Positions 1 through 7,811 of a stretch of 64,000 bases of DNA are shown here, one piece after another (the first letter of the stretch is position 1; every line of letters begins with the position of its first letter). Both the position numbers and the translations under genes were made by a program. The notes beneath the pieces were generated by a model. It was not told where the DNA came from. It ran no database searches and was given only the letters and a program-made list of their open reading frames with translations. This DNA is from Bradyrhizobium sp. 4 (GTDB taxonomy: Bacteria > Pseudomonadota > Alphaproteobacteria > Rhizobiales > Xanthobacteraceae), in NCBI RefSeq assembly GCF_023100905.1, contig NZ_CP064686.1, positions 1,674,001 to 1,738,000 of the forward strand, given 5' to 3'.

Positions 1-1305
1 GAGGTGCTCGCGCCTGCTGCGATCTACGACACCAACGGCGCGATCGTCACTGCTGCGATCGAGGAGAACGGCGGAGAGGCGGTTTTCCTCGGTGCCATTT
101 CCGACGACGAAGCCCAGCTCGAAGCTGCCATGCGGCGTGCGCTGGCGGACGCCGACATGCTGGTGCTCTCCGGCGGTACGTCGAAAGGCGCGGGCGATCT
201 GTCTCATCGCATCATCGGCCGGCTCGGCCAGCCCGGCATCATCGCGCATGGCATTGCGCTCAAGCCCGGCAAGCCGCTGTGTCTTGCGGTGTGCGACGGC
301 AAGCCGGTGGTGATCCTTCCGGGTTTTCCGACCTCGGCGATGTTCACCTTTCACGACATGATCGTGCCGGTGCTTCGCAAGATGGCCGGACTGCCGCCGC
401 GTTCTGATGCCAGGGTGAGCGCGACCGTGCCGGTGCGCATTGCTTCCGAGCTCGGCCGCACAGAATTCGTCATGGTCTCGCTGGTAGATGGCAAGGACGG
501 CTTGATCGCCTATCCCTCCGGCAAGGGGTCCGGTGCGATCACCTCGTTCGCGCAGGCCGACGGTTTTCTGCGCATCGACGCGCTCGCCGACCAGATGCCG
601 GCCGGGAGCGAAGCCGAAGTGACGCTTTTCACGCCGCATGTGCGGGTGCCCGATCTCGTCATCGTCGGCAGCCATTGCACCGGCCTCGATCTCGTCACGG
701 CGCAACTCGCGCATGCCGGCCTGAGCGTGCGCTCGATCGCGGTCGGCAGTCTCGGCGGACTTGCGGCGGCACGGCGCGGCGAATGCGATCTGGCGCCGAT
801 CCATCTGTTCGACGACAAGAGCCAGACCTACAATACGCCTTACCTCGTCGAAGGGCTCGAGCTCGTGCCGGGCTGGCGGCGGATGCAGGGCATCGTGTTT
901 CGCAAGGGCGACAAGCGTTTCGAAGGCCACAGCGCGAAGGACGCCGTCGTCGCGGCGCTCGCTGATTCCTCCTGCATCATGGTCAACCGCAACCAGGGCG
1001 CCGGCACGCGCATCCTGATCGACCGGTTGCTTGGTGGTGCGCGCCCGGAAGGCTACTGGAACCAGCCACGCTCGCATAACGCGGTGGCCGCGGCGGTCGC
1101 ACAGCACCGCGCCGACTGGGGCGTGACCATTGCGCCGGTCGCCCATGCGGTCGGCCTCGGTTTCATTCCGCTCGCGGAGGAACATTATGACTTCGCGTTG
1201 GTGACGGCGCGCAAGCAGCGTCCTGCGGTACAGGCCTTTCTCGCCGCCCTCAGCTCGGACGAAGCGCGCGCCGCGCTGGAGCGGGGCGGATTTCGGCCGG
1301 CGTAG
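1..1305 (+). CDS. Molybdopterin biosynthesis MoeA-like protein fused to a periplasmic-binding-protein-like domain (5' partial)
   Basis: The frame is open to the left edge, so the true start lies outside the window. The first ~210 visible residues are the C-terminal half of a MoeA-like domain, with LSGGTSKGAGD, ALKPGKP and LPGFPTSA, which in this family belong to the molybdate-insertion and cofactor-binding fold. From about residue 215 the protein continues as a PBP-like/LysR-substrate-like domain (VIVGSHCTGLDL, GDLAP-type and NQGAGTR segments). This two-domain layout is known in bacteria and archaea and is thought to couple molybdate or cofactor sensing to cofactor assembly. It converges on mobA with a 6-base gap and sits with fdhD, mobB and a second, canonical moeA. 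It is probably not the only MoeA of the cell. The exact ligand is unknown. Confidence 0.85.
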   Translation, partial: EVLAPAAIYDTNGAIVTAAIEENGGEAVFLGAISDDEAQLEAAMRRALADADMLVLSGGTSKGAGDLSHRIIGRLGQPGIIAHGIALKPGKPLCLAVCDGKPVVILPGFPTSAMFTFHDMIVPVLRKMAGLPPRSDARVSATVPVRIASELGRTEFVMVSLVDGKDGLIAYPSGKGSGAITSFAQADGFLRIDALADQMPAGSEAEVTLFTPHVRVPDLVIVGSHCTGLDLVTAQLAHAGLSVRSIAVGSLGGLAAARRGECDLAPIHLFDDKSQTYNTPYLVEGLELVPGWRRMQGIVFRKGDKRFEGHSAKDAVVAALADSSCIMVNRNQGAGTRILIDRLLGGARPEGYWNQPRSHNAVAAAVAQHRADWGVTIAPVAHAVGLGFIPLAEEHYDFALVTARKQRPAVQAFLAALSSDEARAALERGGFRPA

Positions 1306-1311
1306 GCTTGG

Positions 1312-1947
1312 TTAGGACGCCGCGTCCAGTGCGGCCAGCCGCTCGGCTTCCGCGATGTCCTCGACCGTGTTGGCATTGAAGAACGGATCGAGCGGCTCCG
1401 TCGGCCACGTCACGGTCGCGAGCGGATAACGCGCGGTCCAACGGTCAATCTTGCGGAGATCCTCGACCACCAGCGCGTGACGCAGGTCGTCGCGCAAGCC
1501 AACCCGCCACAAGCCGATCACCGGATGCGACTGGCCACCTGACGCCGCAACGGCGAGCTCGGCATTCGCCGCGATGCGTTCTTCATGCAAGCGCGCGATC
1601 AAATTTCGCGGCAGGAACGGACAGTCGCCGGCGGCACTGAGTACCCATTCCACCTCAGGCCGGTTCGCCGCGGTCCAGTCGAGCGCGGCAAGGATGCCGG
1701 CGAGCGGACCGGGAAAGCCGGGCACGTCGTCGGCAACGACCTGCAAACCGAACGGAGCGAAGCGGTCGGGATCGCCGTTGGCATTGAGGATCAGGCCGCT
1801 GCATTGCGGCTTCAGGCGTGCGATTACGCGTTCCAGGATGGTGTGGCCGGCGATGGTGCGCATCGGCTTGTCGCCGCCGCCCATACGCCGCGCGAGGCCG
1901 CCGGCGAGCAGCACGCCTTGCGTGGTCGGAAAGCTAATCGTCACCAC
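1312..1947 (-). CDS. mobA: Molybdenum cofactor guanylyltransferase MobA
   Basis: Transfers GMP from GTP to Mo-molybdopterin to make the guanine dinucleotide cofactor that the formate dehydrogenase downstream needs. The nucleotidyltransferase signature is clear: QGVLLAGGLARRMGGGDKP near the N-terminus, then DDVPGFPGPLAG and SAAGDCPFLP (metal-binding Asp). About 211 residues, normal for MobA. The frame is open further upstream to 1989, but that part reads through the 3' end of fdhD. GTG codons at 1953, 1947 and 1944 are better starts, and AGGG stands 5 bases before the one chosen (1947). The gene overlaps the end of fdhD (stop at 1934), so the two are probably translationally coupled. Function is certain from motifs; the exact start is not. 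Confidence 0.92.
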   Translation of the reverse strand: MVTISFPTTQGVLLAGGLARRMGGGDKPMRTIAGHTILERVIARLKPQCSGLILNANGDPDRFAPFGLQVVADDVPGFPGPLAGILAALDWTAANRPEVEWVLSAAGDCPFLPRNLIARLHEERIAANAELAVAASGGQSHPVIGLWRVGLRDDLRHALVVEDLRKIDRWTARYPLATVTWPTEPLDPFFNANTVEDIAEAERLAALDAAS

Positions 1948-2824
1948 TTTCACCCTTGCGCTTGTGCTTGGCCGATTCCTCCTCGACATAAGCGAGGTTC
2001 TGGTCGTAGACGATGCGCTCTGCCCCCGACAGCGCGATGAACCGTTTGCCGCGTGCGCGGCCGACCAGGGTCAAGCCCACCTGCCGGGCGAGATCGACGC
2101 CCCAGGCGGTGAAGCCGGAGCGCGACACCAAAATCGGAATTCCCATGCGGACAGTCTTGATCACCATCTCAGAGGTGAGCCGTCCGGTGGTATAAAGGAT
2201 CTTGTCGGATGCATCGACGCCGTGGCGGTACATCCAGCCTGCGATCTTGTCGACGGCGTTGTGACGGCCGACATCTTCGGTGTAGCAGAGCGGGTCGCCC
2301 TCCCTGCACAGCACGCAGCCGTGGATCGCGCCGGCCTCCAGATAGAGCGAGGGCATGGTGTTGATGGTCTGGGTCATCTGGTAGAGCCAGGAGGTACGCA
2401 GCTCCGCCTTCGGCAACGCGACGCTCTCGACCGCCTCCAGCAGATCGCCGAAGGCGGTGCCCTGCGCGCAGCCCGATGTCTGCGTGCGCTTCTTCAGCTT
2501 GGCTTCGAAATTGGTGTGGTGCTCGGTGCGCACCACCACCACCTGCAGGTCGTCGTCGTATTCGACCTCGGTGACCGCGTCATTATACTTCAGCATATTC
2601 TGGTTGAGCAAATAGCCCAGCGCCAGATACTCCGGATAGTCGCCGATCGTCATCATGGTGACGATCTCCTGCGAATTCAGGTAGAGCGTCAGGGGGCGCT
2701 CCACCGGCACCTTGATCTCGATCCTGGCGCCGGACTGGTCGGTCCCGGTCACGCTCTCGGTGAGACGCGGGTCGTCCGTGTCAGGGACGATCAGGGGCGT
2801 TGGGGCTTTGTCGATTTTCATCAT
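1934..2824 (-). CDS. fdhD: Formate dehydrogenase accessory sulfurtransferase FdhD
   Basis: Cytoplasmic protein that passes sulfur from the cysteine desulfurase to the bis-MGD cofactor of formate dehydrogenase; without it FDH is inactive in E. coli. Family features: PVERPLTLYLN near the N-terminus, GCAQG loop (Cys119), HGCVLC (Cys170, Cys173), EDVGRHNAVDK and TTGRLTSEMV. 296 residues, typical length. E. coli FdhD is known to use a C-x-x-C loop for persulfide transfer; here the matching loop shows only one cysteine. It is the upstream gene of a two-gene minus-strand unit with mobA, and it is divergent from mobB and moeA, with a REP-like repeat between. The start at 2824 begins MMKID; the second Met would serve as well. 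Confidence 0.95.
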   Translation of the reverse strand: MMKIDKAPTPLIVPDTDDPRLTESVTGTDQSGARIEIKVPVERPLTLYLNSQEIVTMMTIGDYPEYLALGYLLNQNMLKYNDAVTEVEYDDDLQVVVVRTEHHTNFEAKLKKRTQTSGCAQGTAFGDLLEAVESVALPKAELRTSWLYQMTQTINTMPSLYLEAGAIHGCVLCREGDPLCYTEDVGRHNAVDKIAGWMYRHGVDASDKILYTTGRLTSEMVIKTVRMGIPILVSRSGFTAWGVDLARQVGLTLVGRARGKRFIALSGAERIVYDQNLAYVEEESAKHKRKGESGDD

Positions 2825-2898
2825 GGCCGCGACGTTAGCATGACATTCGGATCAAGCCGATATAAGCATGCTAGCGAGAGAACGAAATGCCGCCTATT

Positions 2899-2979
2899 CG
2901 TCATTGCGAGCGAAGCGAAGCAATCCAGGCTGCCGCCGTGGATGCATTCCTGGATTGCCTCGCTGCGCTCGCAATGACG
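2899..2979. repeat. REP-like inverted repeat
   Basis: Two 30-base arms (2899-2928 and 2950-2979) are inverted complements with two mismatches, separated by 21 bases. The arm core reads tcattgcgagcgaagcgaag on the left, with cgctgcgctcgcaatgacg on the right. This is the dispersed palindromic family seen between genes in Bradyrhizobium and Rhodopseudomonas genomes. It lies between the divergent starts of fdhD and mobB. A fragment resembling its right arm recurs near 12490-12510. Confidence 0.8.
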
Positions 2980-3032
2980 GAGGAGAGGGTGGTTCCATCA
3001 AGGACCGGGTCGCTCGCGGAGACGGAGCTGGA

Positions 3033-3560
3033 ATGAAAGTCATCGGCCTTGCAGGCTGGAGCGGTGCGGGCAAGACCACGCTGTTGACGCGGCTGATCCC
3101 GCATTTCAATGCGCTTGGCTTGCGCGTCTCTGTCATCAAGCATGCGCATCACCAGTTCGACGTCGACGTGCCCGGCAAGGATTCCTGGCGCCATCGCGAG
3201 GCCGGCGCGGCCGAGGTGCTGGTTGCTTCGTCAAATCGCTGGGCGCTGATGCACGAATTGCGCGGAGCGCCGGAGCCGCGTCTGCCGGAACTGTTGAGCA
3301 AATTGTCGGCCGTCGATCTCGTCGTGGTCGAGGGTTTCAAGCGCGAGCCGCATCGCAAGATCGAGGTGCATCGCGCCGCCAACGACAAGCCGTTGCTGTT
3401 TCCCGATGATCCCGGAATTTTCGGGATCGCGGCCGACGTTGCCATTGAAACCCGACTGCCGACCGTCCATCTCGACGATATCGCTGCCGCCGCGGAATTG
3501 CTGCTGCGCGCGGCGATGCCGGTCGAGGAAGCGGTCGCGAAAAGCGCTGCGATGCGCTGA
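3033..3560 (+). CDS. mobB: Molybdopterin-guanine dinucleotide biosynthesis protein MobB
   Basis: GTP-binding adaptor that aids MobA in guanine-dinucleotide cofactor synthesis. The P-loop is at the very N-terminus (LAGWSGAGKTTL, residues ~5-16), followed by VIKHAHHQFDVD, DSWRHREAGA and VVVEGFKREPH, all standard for MobB. 175 residues. The open frame extends upstream to 2868, but that part translates the REP element; the ATG at 3033 has GGAG about 6 bases before it and places the P-loop at the usual position. It is followed after 9 bases by moeA, so the two form an operon. Confidence 0.95.
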   Translation: MKVIGLAGWSGAGKTTLLTRLIPHFNALGLRVSVIKHAHHQFDVDVPGKDSWRHREAGAAEVLVASSNRWALMHELRGAPEPRLPELLSKLSAVDLVVVEGFKREPHRKIEVHRAANDKPLLFPDDPGIFGIAADVAIETRLPTVHLDDIAAAAELLLRAAMPVEEAVAKSAAMR

Positions 3561-3569
3561 CGAGGCAGC

Positions 3570-4826
3570 ATGGCGCAACTGTCGGACGATTGTTTTGCCT
3601 TCGGCGGACCGATGATGTCGGTCGCCGAGGCCGTTGGCCTGATCACGACGCGCGTCAACGCGATTGTCGATCTCGAAACCGTGGCGCTCATCGATGCAGA
3701 TGGGCGGGTGCTGGCCCGCGATATCGCGGCGCCGCTGCCGTTGCCGCCCTTCACCAATTCCGCTGTTGACGGCTACGCCGTGCGCAACGCAGATCTTCCG
3801 GATAGCGCCGAGCGGGCACTCCCGCTCGACGGCCGCATCCAGGCCGGCGGTCTGGCACTGGCGCCGATCAAGGCTGGCCGCACCGCGCGCATCTTCACCG
3901 GCGCGCCGATGCCGCCGGATGCCGAAACCGTTTTCATGCAGGAAGACGTCCGCGTCGACGATGCCGGCCGAATTGTGCTGCCGCCGGGGCTGAAGCCGGG
4001 TGCGAATGTCCGCCCTGCGGGAGAGGACATTCCCCAGGGCCACATTGCGCTGCGCGCAGGCCAGCGCTTGCTGCCGCAGCATGTCGCGCTCGCGGCGGCG
4101 TTCGGCCTGGTCAGGCTCGACGTCGTCAGGCGTATCCGCGTCGCGGTGTTCTCGACCGGTGATGAACTGGCCTCGCCCGGCGAGCCGCGCGCGGCCTCGC
4201 AGCTGTTCGACTCCAACCGCTTCATGCTGATGGCGATGCTGCGCCGGCTCGGCTGCGACGTCAGCGATCTCGGCATTTTGCGCGACGAACGTATCTCGCT
4301 TGCGAATGGCCTCAAGCAAGTCGCCGGCACGCACGATCTGATCCTCACCACCGGCGGCGTATCGACCGGGGAAGAGGATCACGTCAAGGCGGCAGTCGAG
4401 AGCATCGGCTCGCTGGTGTTGTGGCGGATGGCGATCAAGCCTGGCCGGCCCGTGGCGATGGGCATCATCGAGGGCACGCCGCTGATCGGACTGCCGGGCA
4501 ATCCCGTCGCGAGTTTCGTCACCTTCGTGCATGTGGTGCGGCCGACGGTGCTGGCGCTTGCGGGCAGCCTGCAGGCGCCGCCGTTGCCGATCCCGGTGCG
4601 CGCGGCGTTCACCTACAAGAAGAAGGCGGGGCGTCGCGAATATGTTCGCGCCTCCTTGCGGCGCACGCAGGACGGCGCACTCGAGGCAATCAAGTTTCCA
4701 CGCGAGGGGGCGGGGCTGTTGTCCTCACTGGTCGACACGGACGGCCTCATCGAGCTCGATGAGGAGGTTACGCGTGTCGAGCCGGGGCAGAGCGTGGGTT
4801 TCTTGTCCTATGCCGATTTGCTCTGA
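3570..4826 (+). CDS. moeA: Molybdopterin molybdotransferase MoeA
   Basis: Inserts molybdate into adenylylated molybdopterin to give Mo-molybdopterin. Family markers in order: PPFTNSAVDGYAVR (residues ~57-70), IFTGAPMPPDAETV, VRPAGEDIPQG, VFSTGDEL, TTGGVSTGEEDHV and KPGRPVAMG with GLPGNPVAS. 418 residues, full length with the four-domain MoeA architecture. The ATG at 3570 follows mobB by 9 bases, with GAGG upstream. This is the canonical MoeA of the region; the first gene of the window is a second MoeA-type protein with an added sensor-like domain. Confidence 0.95.
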   Translation: MAQLSDDCFAFGGPMMSVAEAVGLITTRVNAIVDLETVALIDADGRVLARDIAAPLPLPPFTNSAVDGYAVRNADLPDSAERALPLDGRIQAGGLALAPIKAGRTARIFTGAPMPPDAETVFMQEDVRVDDAGRIVLPPGLKPGANVRPAGEDIPQGHIALRAGQRLLPQHVALAAAFGLVRLDVVRRIRVAVFSTGDELASPGEPRAASQLFDSNRFMLMAMLRRLGCDVSDLGILRDERISLANGLKQVAGTHDLILTTGGVSTGEEDHVKAAVESIGSLVLWRMAIKPGRPVAMGIIEGTPLIGLPGNPVASFVTFVHVVRPTVLALAGSLQAPPLPIPVRAAFTYKKKAGRREYVRASLRRTQDGALEAIKFPREGAGLLSSLVDTDGLIELDEEVTRVEPGQSVGFLSYADLL

Positions 4827-4892
4827 GTCTGGGTGCTATGTTGGCGCTGTCCTGGCGTTGACGCCATCGACCCCTCCCGCCATGTTGCGCCG

Positions 4893-5156
4893 ATGACCAG
4901 AACGACGCTCGATCTCACCGGATTGAAATGCCCGCTGCCCGCCCTGAAGACGCGCAAAGCGCTGAAGCCGTTGCAGCCGGGCGATCAGCTCGAAGTGTAC
5001 TGCACCGATCCCCTGTCGGTGATTGACATTCCGAACCTGATCCGAGAGACCGGCGACACGGTGGAGATCACCGAGCGCAACGACGCGCGTATCGTGTTCT
5101 TGATTGAGAAGGCCAATCGATCGATAGAAAATTTCAATGGTGCGCCGCCCACTTAG
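4893..5156 (+). CDS. TusA-family sulfur carrier protein
   Basis: Small (87-residue) cytoplasmic sulfur carrier of the TusA/SirA/YedF fold. The signature LTGLKCPLPALK (C-P-x-P with the persulfide Cys) lies near the N-terminus, followed by the two-strand core LEVYCTDPLSVIDIP. The ATG at 4893 puts this motif at the usual place; the frame is open upstream to 4833 but has no family support there. E. coli TusA is known to influence sulfur supply to molybdenum cofactor and FDH maturation. The position directly after moeA and close to fdhD suggests a dedicated donor for this FDH, which is inference. Confidence 0.88.
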   Translation: MTRTTLDLTGLKCPLPALKTRKALKPLQPGDQLEVYCTDPLSVIDIPNLIRETGDTVEITERNDARIVFLIEKANRSIENFNGAPPT

Positions 5157-5474
5157 CCGGCGGTCACTCGGTTGATACCTACCTTTTGTCTATCGACATC
5201 GATCACCACTTCTGCCCCAATTGAGTTCCTCCGCCGAGACGCGGAGGTCGAGTCTTGCCTGCGATATGCGGAGCAAATGGGCCATCGAAAGAAGCCCGGC
5301 CGTGGCGTCGGGCATAGCCCCCGAGGTTAGGGGTTTAACGTCTCGGATGCGCGTGACGATCCTGGCGCGCGTCGATCATTGTGCGGAGCAGCAGGGACAA
5401 AGGCTGCGCTGCAGGCTGAGGAACAGGACCGTCGTGGCAGGCCGTTCAGAAGGGCGGCTTCAGGGGAGGAATGC
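5157..5474. other. Intergenic region upstream of the oxalate/formate transporter
   Basis: No convincing gene. It holds a short GC-rich hairpin at 5228-5247 (7-base arms cctccgc/gcggagg, 6-base loop) without a T-tract, so it is not an obvious terminator. The strong ribosome site ggggagga at 5463-5470 belongs to the next gene. The transporter promoter should lie here, but no clear -35/-10 was recognised. Confidence 0.5.
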
Positions 5475-7196
5475 ATGTCTACCATCGAGAGCGCTGGAAC
5501 ACTTTCGGGTGCCGGCGCAGGTTTTCTGGATCGCGAGCGGACCATCGCGACCGCCGGGTTCAATCGCTGGCTGGTGCCGCCGGCCGCTTTGTGCATCCAT
5601 CTCTGCATCGGCATGGCCTACGGCTTCTCGGTGTTCTGGCTGCCGCTGTCGCGCGCGATCGGAGTGACCGCGCCGAAGGCGTGCGCAGACATGTCGCTTT
5701 TTCAGGAGCTGTTCACGACCAGCTGCGACTGGAAGGTCGCCAGCATGGGATGGATGTACACACTGTTCTTCGTTGTGCTCGGTCTCTCTGCCGCAATGTG
5801 GGGCGGCTGGCTCGAGCGCGTCGGACCGCGCAAGGCAGGCTTTGTCGCCGCGCTGTGCTGGTGCGGCGGCCTCCTACTCGGGGCCATCGGCATCTATCTC
5901 CATCAGCTCTGGATCATGTGGCTCGGCTCCGGCGTGATCGGCGGCATCGGCCTCGGCCTTGGCTATATCTCACCGGTGTCGACCTTGGTGAAATGGTTCC
6001 CGGACCGGCGGGGCATGGCGACCGGCATGGCCATCATGGGCTTCGGCGGCGGCGCCATGATAGGATCGCCACTCGCCAGCGTATTAATGGACGGCGGCAG
6101 CTTCCTGAAAATCAATCTCACCTATATCGGCGTCGACTACGTACGCGATTTCACTTTTTCTGGCTTGAAGAGCTCGGTGGATGTTGGGGCCTGGCAGACC
6201 TTTCTTATCTTGGGCGCGGGGTATTTCGTCTTCATGATGATCGGCGCCTTTCGTTATCGCCTGCCGCCGGCCGGCTGGAAGCCAGATGGCTGGACGCCGC
6301 CGAGCGAAAAGAAGACGATGATCTCCGAGCATCACGTCCACCTTAACAACGCGCACAAGACGCCACAGTTCTGGCTGATCTGGTGGGTGCTGTGCCTGAA
6401 CGTGTCGGCCGGGATTGGCGTGCTGGGAATGGCCTCGCCGATACTCCAGGAAGTTTTCGCAGGTAAGCTGATCGGCCTGCCTGAAGTCGGCTTCAACGCA
6501 TTGAGCGTGGCGCAAAAGGCGCAGATCGCCGGAATTGCGGCTGGCTTTGCCGGACTGCTGTCGCTGTTCAACATTGGCGGCCGTTTCTTCTGGGCGTCGC
6601 TGTCGGACTATATCGGCCGCAAGAACACCTATTATACCTTCTTCATTCTCGGCATCGTGCTCTATGCGCTGGCGCCGACATTTGCGGCGATGGGCTCGAA
6701 GCTCCTGTTCGTGCTCGGCTTTGGCATCATCCTGTCGATGTATGGCGGTGGGTTCGCGACCGTGCCGGCCTATCTTGCCGATATGTTCGGAACGCAGTTT
6801 GTCGGCGCCATCCATGGCCGGCTGCTGACGGCGTGGTCCACCGCGGGCATCATCGGACCCGTCGTGGTCAACTACATCCGCGAGTTCCAGCTCGCGGCCG
6901 GCGTGCCGCGCGACCAGCTCTACAACACCACCATGTACATCCTCTGTGCGATGCTGATCGCGGGCCTGATCTGCAACTATCTGATCAAGCCGGTCGATCC
7001 GAAGTGGTACATGAGCGACACCGAGGTGGCGAAGGTCCAGGCCTCGATCGGTGGCGCCAGTGGCGGTCAGTCCGGGTCATTCGGGATCGGCACGGGCGGC
7101 TTGGATGGCAAGGCCGCGCTATTCTGGGCGTTTGTCGCCATTCCATTGGCTTGGGGCGTATACAAGACGCTCGAAAGCGCCGTCAGAATTCTCTGA
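5475..7196 (+). CDS. oxlT: MFS transporter, oxalate/formate antiporter family
   Basis: Inner-membrane major facilitator protein of 573 residues with about 12 membrane segments. The MFS loop motif appears as GGWLERVGPRKAG between TM2 and TM3 and again as FFWASLSDYIGRKN in the second half. WFPDRRGMATGMAIMGFGGGAMIGSP is the hallmark of the OFA (oxalate/formate antiporter) family; a 20-residue piece of it alone would be diagnostic. It has a family-typical long loop after TM1 and a central cytoplasmic loop (residues ~265-300). The ATG at 5475 has a strong SD 4 bases upstream; the frame upstream to 5379 looks non-coding. Its place between Moco genes and NAD-linked FDH supports oxalate or formate as substrate. 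The direction of transport is unknown. Confidence 0.85.
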   Translation: MSTIESAGTLSGAGAGFLDRERTIATAGFNRWLVPPAALCIHLCIGMAYGFSVFWLPLSRAIGVTAPKACADMSLFQELFTTSCDWKVASMGWMYTLFFVVLGLSAAMWGGWLERVGPRKAGFVAALCWCGGLLLGAIGIYLHQLWIMWLGSGVIGGIGLGLGYISPVSTLVKWFPDRRGMATGMAIMGFGGGAMIGSPLASVLMDGGSFLKINLTYIGVDYVRDFTFSGLKSSVDVGAWQTFLILGAGYFVFMMIGAFRYRLPPAGWKPDGWTPPSEKKTMISEHHVHLNNAHKTPQFWLIWWVLCLNVSAGIGVLGMASPILQEVFAGKLIGLPEVGFNALSVAQKAQIAGIAAGFAGLLSLFNIGGRFFWASLSDYIGRKNTYYTFFILGIVLYALAPTFAAMGSKLLFVLGFGIILSMYGGGFATVPAYLADMFGTQFVGAIHGRLLTAWSTAGIIGPVVVNYIREFQLAAGVPRDQLYNTTMYILCAMLIAGLICNYLIKPVDPKWYMSDTEVAKVQASIGGASGGQSGSFGIGTGGLDGKAALFWAFVAIPLAWGVYKTLESAVRIL

Positions 7197-7212
7197 TTGT
7201 AAAACCCACGCT

Positions 7213-7244
7213 GCCGCGAGGTGCCCAACGCAGCACCTCGCGGC
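7213..7244. terminator. Strong 12-bp hairpin after the transporter gene
   Basis: Perfect inverted repeat gccgcgaggtgc (7213-7224) / gcacctcgcggc (7233-7244) with an 8-base loop, 17 bases after the transporter stop. There is no T-run behind it, so it may be a Rho-assisted terminator, an RNA-stability element or an attenuator before the small gene at 7290. Confidence 0.6.
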
Positions 7245-7289
7245 GCTCGCCTTTCCAGATGATCAAGAATGTGACTCAGGGGGACTTTT

Positions 7290-7565
7290 ATGCTTCGCAC
7301 CCGAATTGGCCTTGCGGCCGTGTTGCTCGTTGCTGGTCTTCATACCGCGTCCGCGCAGACGGCAACGACACCGGCGGCGCCTGCTGCAACGACCGAAGCC
7401 AAGCCTGGCAAGATCAAGCTCACCATGCAGAAGCTGAAGGACATGAAAGCGAAATGGGCAGCCAACAAGCCGAAGCTGAAAGCCTGTCGCGCCGACGTGA
7501 AGGCCAAGGGCCTCGCCGGCGATGACCGCTGGTTCTACATCGAAGAGTGCATGAGCAAGACCTGA
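7290..7565 (+). CDS. Small secreted protein with a PsiF-like repeat
   Basis: 91 residues with a clear Sec signal peptide (MLRTRIGLAAVLLVAGL, cleavage after ASA around residue 22), then an Ala/Thr/Pro-rich linker and a Lys-rich helix. The C-terminal stretch KACRADVKAKGLAGDDRW..CM fits the PsiF repeat pattern (C-x-A-x(n)-L-x-G-D-x-R-x(n)-C), with two cysteines that could form a disulfide. PsiF is a phosphate-starvation-induced periplasmic protein in E. coli with no settled biochemical role. The SD aggggg is 7 bases upstream. It stands between the OFA transporter and the FDH operon, so a periplasmic role linked to organic-acid uptake is possible but unproven. Confidence 0.75.
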   Translation: MLRTRIGLAAVLLVAGLHTASAQTATTPAAPAATTEAKPGKIKLTMQKLKDMKAKWAANKPKLKACRADVKAKGLAGDDRWFYIEECMSKT

Positions 7566-7657
7566 GATCGGGTTCCGTCTGGCGCACGCGTAAAGGGGCA
7601 TGGTGGGCGACTGCCTGCCTCCTAAATCATTCTAGAGACGCTCTAAATTGTCTTGCA

Positions 7658-7671
7658 TCTGGCATACCAGA
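7658..7671. promoter_or_regulatory. Candidate GntR-type operator upstream of the FDH operon
   Basis: tctgg-cata-ccaga, a perfect 5-base-arm palindrome whose core TGGCATACCA is close to the TGGTATACCA sites of FadR/FCD-type GntR regulators. A second, weaker symmetry (tagag acg ctcta, 7633-7645) lies just upstream. Located 140 bases before the FDH beta gene. The regulator is not identified. Confidence 0.4.
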
Positions 7672-7811
7672 GACTAGAGTTGCGTCGAATTTGGCTTGGT
7701 CGGCGGGACGCAGAACCGGTGGTTCCGCTGATCGAATCGGGAAACGAAGGCTGATCGCTTTGGCGATCCGGCCTAAACTCATCACGCATTTGAAGAGAAC
7801 GCGACGTCTCC

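Noticed and set aside
1574..2977. 467-codon plus-strand frame
   Set aside because: Antisense of mobA and fdhD, ending inside the REP repeat.
2868..3032. N-terminal extension of MobB
   Set aside because: It translates the REP repeat; the P-loop and SD place the start at 3033.
5228..5247. Hairpin as terminator of the tusA unit
   Set aside because: Short stem and no T-tract; not enough for a terminator call.
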